Source: Acidobacteriaceae bacterium
Lineage (GTDB): Bacteria; Acidobacteriota; Terriglobia; Terriglobales; Acidobacteriaceae
NCBI GenBank assembly: GCA_003164255.1
Contig: PLST01000262.1
Location: 1-7,514 of the forward strand
Reading direction: 5' to 3'
DNA length: 7,514 bases
The notes beneath the pieces were generated by a model. The model was given only the letters and a program-made list of their open reading frames with translations, did not search any database and was not told the origin of the DNA. Both the position numbers and the translations under genes were made by a program. Of this stretch, positions 5,757-7,514 are shown piece by piece. Within the stretch, counting starts at the first letter, position 1; every line of letters begins with the position of its first letter.

Positions 5757-6434
5757 CTACGCTCTCCGACTCATCGCAAGAGGCGCGCCTGATGGAGTTC
5801 GCGGCGACTGATTTGGAAGAAACGTGCCAATCAACGTCAGGATTAACAAAAGACCTCCTACGAAAACCGCGATCCAATTCGAGACACTGAAGCGAGAGTT
5901 GGGATCATGGCCGGGCAAGGCCGCCTTATTGATGCGGTTCACGTAGGACTGGATGGGAAGCAGGAAGGTGATGTTAAAAAAGCAAAGAAGCCAGAGCGGA
6001 CCTGGCAGCTTCCAGGAAAGGGCTGTGAGGATATAGCAAATTGCAAGAATGCCCATCGGCGGGGCTGGGATGACGCCGCGGTTGATTCCGGCGACTTTGA
6101 TCCTGATGAAGCAGGGATAGCAATAGAGAATGGTGAAGAATGCTCTCAAAGAGGGCGTGATCTCGGACTCACTGCTGACCCGAATTCTATTCCAGTTGCG
6201 CCAAAACCAATAGATATTGTAGAGCCCAAACGTGCAGGTTGAAAGGACAACGAGCTTGAGCAGCGAAACAGCAAAGAATGGAGGTTGAGCTGGTCGCTTG
6301 ATGACCGGATCAATCGGATCCTCGGGAGTCGTGGCAGGAAGCGCGTCGTTTGGCAGCGAGGCGCCGCAATAGGGGCACTGATTGACTGCTTCGGAGATGT
6401 TTTGCGCGCAATTCGGGCAACCAACGAGCCCCAT
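5757..6434 (-). CDS. Zinc-ribbon multi-pass membrane protein
   Basis: 225 residues, function not recognised. The N-terminus is a compact zinc ribbon with C6-x2-C9 and C20-x2-C23 (CPNC ... CPYCG). A Pro-rich linker (about 28-52) follows, then a hydrophobic domain. Probable membrane segments are at 53-77 (containing CTFGLYNIYWFWRNW, an aromatic motif resembling DUF4234-type membrane proteins), around 97-112, 126-141, 145-161 and 186-206, ending in a short basic tail. It is likely an inner-membrane protein with the zinc ribbon in the cytoplasm. GGAG lies five bases before ATG 6434. It sits 42 bases after the serine hydrolase and four bases before the alpha/beta hydrolase, so it probably belongs to one operon with them. 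The DUF4234 resemblance is tentative. Confidence 0.82.
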   Translation of the reverse strand: MGLVGCPNCAQNISEAVNQCPYCGASLPNDALPATTPEDPIDPVIKRPAQPPFFAVSLLKLVVLSTCTFGLYNIYWFWRNWNRIRVSSESEITPSLRAFFTILYCYPCFIRIKVAGINRGVIPAPPMGILAICYILTALSWKLPGPLWLLCFFNITFLLPIQSYVNRINKAALPGHDPNSRFSVSNWIAVFVGGLLLILTLIGTFLPNQSPRTPSGAPLAMSRRA

Positions 6435-6476
6435 CAGCTCTCCATTTCAGTTTGTGAAGGACGGCCGAATGAAATT

Positions 6477-7514
6477 CTAATCCACCGGTTCGATGAGGTA
6501 TTGCTCGAGCTTGCCGTCGGGGTAGGCGTAGGTCGTTAGCTCAAGGTGCTTGCCGGGATAGACGATGTCAAAGGCGCGGAAGGTCATGCCGCCACGAAGG
6601 GTCTGGTGGGTTTGGCGGAAGGTGAGTGGTTCGCCGAGAGCGGCGAGCGAGGATTGGAAGTCGGTGAGGGCTTCGGGGGTGAAGTAGTCGCTGAGGTTGG
6701 GAGCGAGAAGAGAGCGGTCGATCTTGCCCTGCTGGAGGCCGTGGAAGAGGTCGAGGGCCTGCTGTTCCTCAGGCGTGGGCGGGTAAGCGGCGACGATGGG
6801 AGCGGCCAGGCGCGCGATAGTCTGGGCTGCGCCGACGGCGTCCTGGTTGGTGAGGACGACTACGGCGGTGCCGTCGTCGATGAGGACCTGATTTTCGGAA
6901 ACGAAGCCGGAGACTTCGCCGCCATGCTCGATGGAGCGATGACCGTTGACGTCTCTGACACCGACGCCGAGGCCGTAGTGCGTGCCTTCGCCGTTCTTGA
7001 GTTTGACTTCACTGAACATCTGGGCGTAGCTCTCGGAGGAGAGGATCGACCGGGACAATAAGCCTTCGTCCCAGAGGGCCAGGTCGTGTGCGGTCATGGC
7101 CAGCTCTCCGGCGGCAAACATCCAGCCGAGGCCTTCTTTGGGCGCGACGCGCAGGGGGCCGAGGGCATGGCGGTAGTATGGCGTGGCGTCGTCGGGTCCG
7201 AGCTTGGTCTGGTCAGAGTTCCACGCGCTGATCATGCCGAGCGGCCGGAGGATGTGTTCGGTGATGAACTGGAAGTAGGGCTCGCCGGAGACTTTCTCAA
7301 GAATGCAGCCGGCGATGACGAAGTTGGTGTTGGAGTACTGCCACTGTGTGCCGGGGTCGAAGTCGAGGGGCTTTTTGGCCCAGGTGTCGAGGATCTGCTG
7401 GGCGGTAGTGGGTCCGCGCATGGTGGTCATGACGTAGTCCTCGGGCCAGTAGTCCTGGTAGCCGGAGATGTGCGAGAGAATCTGCCGGATGGTCACTTCG
7501 TCGCCGCGCGTGAG
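6477..7514 (-). CDS. PF00144 serine hydrolase (beta-lactamase/PBP-like), N-terminus cut off
   Basis: Penicillin-binding-protein/class C beta-lactamase-like serine hydrolase; such proteins are usually periplasmic or secreted esterases, D-peptidases or amidases. The frame is open to the right window edge (LTRGDEVTIRQILSHISGY), so the signal peptide and the SxxK nucleophile motif lie outside the window. The GTG at 7496 is an internal valine, not a start. Visible landmarks, counted from that valine: LSHISGY (7-13), the second catalytic motif YSN (54-56), HILRPLGM (81-88), GLGVGV (175-180), and HGG (191-193) in the place of the KTG box. After about residue 245 a further domain follows (ALDLFHGLQQGKIDRSLL ... 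to the end), plausibly an NTF2-like tail as found in several homologues. It is the first visible gene of the leftward unit with the zinc-ribbon and alpha/beta hydrolase genes. Substrate unknown. Confidence 0.92.
   Translation of the reverse strand, partial: LTRGDEVTIRQILSHISGYQDYWPEDYVMTTMRGPTTAQQILDTWAKKPLDFDPGTQWQYSNTNFVIAGCILEKVSGEPYFQFITEHILRPLGMISAWNSDQTKLGPDDATPYYRHALGPLRVAPKEGLGWMFAAGELAMTAHDLALWDEGLLSRSILSSESYAQMFSEVKLKNGEGTHYGLGVGVRDVNGHRSIEHGGEVSGFVSENQVLIDDGTAVVVLTNQDAVGAAQTIARLAAPIVAAYPPTPEEQQALDLFHGLQQGKIDRSLLAPNLSDYFTPEALTDFQSSLAALGEPLTFRQTHQTLRGGMTFRAFDIVYPGKHLELTTYAYPDGKLEQYLIEPVD

Noticed and set aside
6546..7061. 171-residue plus-strand frame opposite the PF00144 hydrolase
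   Set aside because: Antisense shadow with biased Gly/Glu/Val composition and no motif.

Overview
The window looks like a chromosomal segment of a GC-rich Gram-negative-type soil bacterium. Acidobacteriota (Terriglobia) is my best guess, from protein style, codon use and the kind of intergenic repeats present, but no marker here proves it. Seven complete and one to two partial genes cover almost all of the 7.5 kb, and no gap exceeds about 175 bases.

Layout. Plus strand, 1-835: the 3' part of a YggS/PLPBP-type PLP homeostasis gene, followed by a DUF167/YggU small protein. A 120-base convergent gap holds a palindromic, repeat-like element. Everything from 956 to the right edge lies on the minus strand and reads right to left. 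The order is: a truncated PF00144 serine hydrolase (beta-lactamase fold); a zinc-ribbon multi-pass membrane protein; an alpha/beta hydrolase; a 174-base gap with a perfect hairpin and a heptamer tandem array; ffh (signal recognition particle GTPase); an ABC/OLD-like AAA ATPase; a small protein with a PD-(D/E)xK-like nuclease motif; and an AhpC/TSA-type redoxin.

The most notable part is 1615-3367. A 436-residue SMC/ABC-type ATPase without a TOPRIM domain overlaps, by 14 bases, a 151-residue protein with a D...ExK...Q nuclease-like signature. The pair sits as a compact, visibly more AT-rich cassette between the ffh stop (21-base gap) and the redoxin start (ATGA overlap). An ATPase sensor plus a separate small nuclease is the architecture of several phage-defence systems (Septu PtuAB, PARIS AriAB, Gabija GajAB). 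This partner is not the HNH, DUF4435 or UvrD partner of those systems, so the pair is a candidate for an undescribed defence module. That function is inference from motifs and gene order.

The other genes are housekeeping (ffh, YggS, YggU, redoxin) or belong to an unassigned three-gene envelope/hydrolase cluster.
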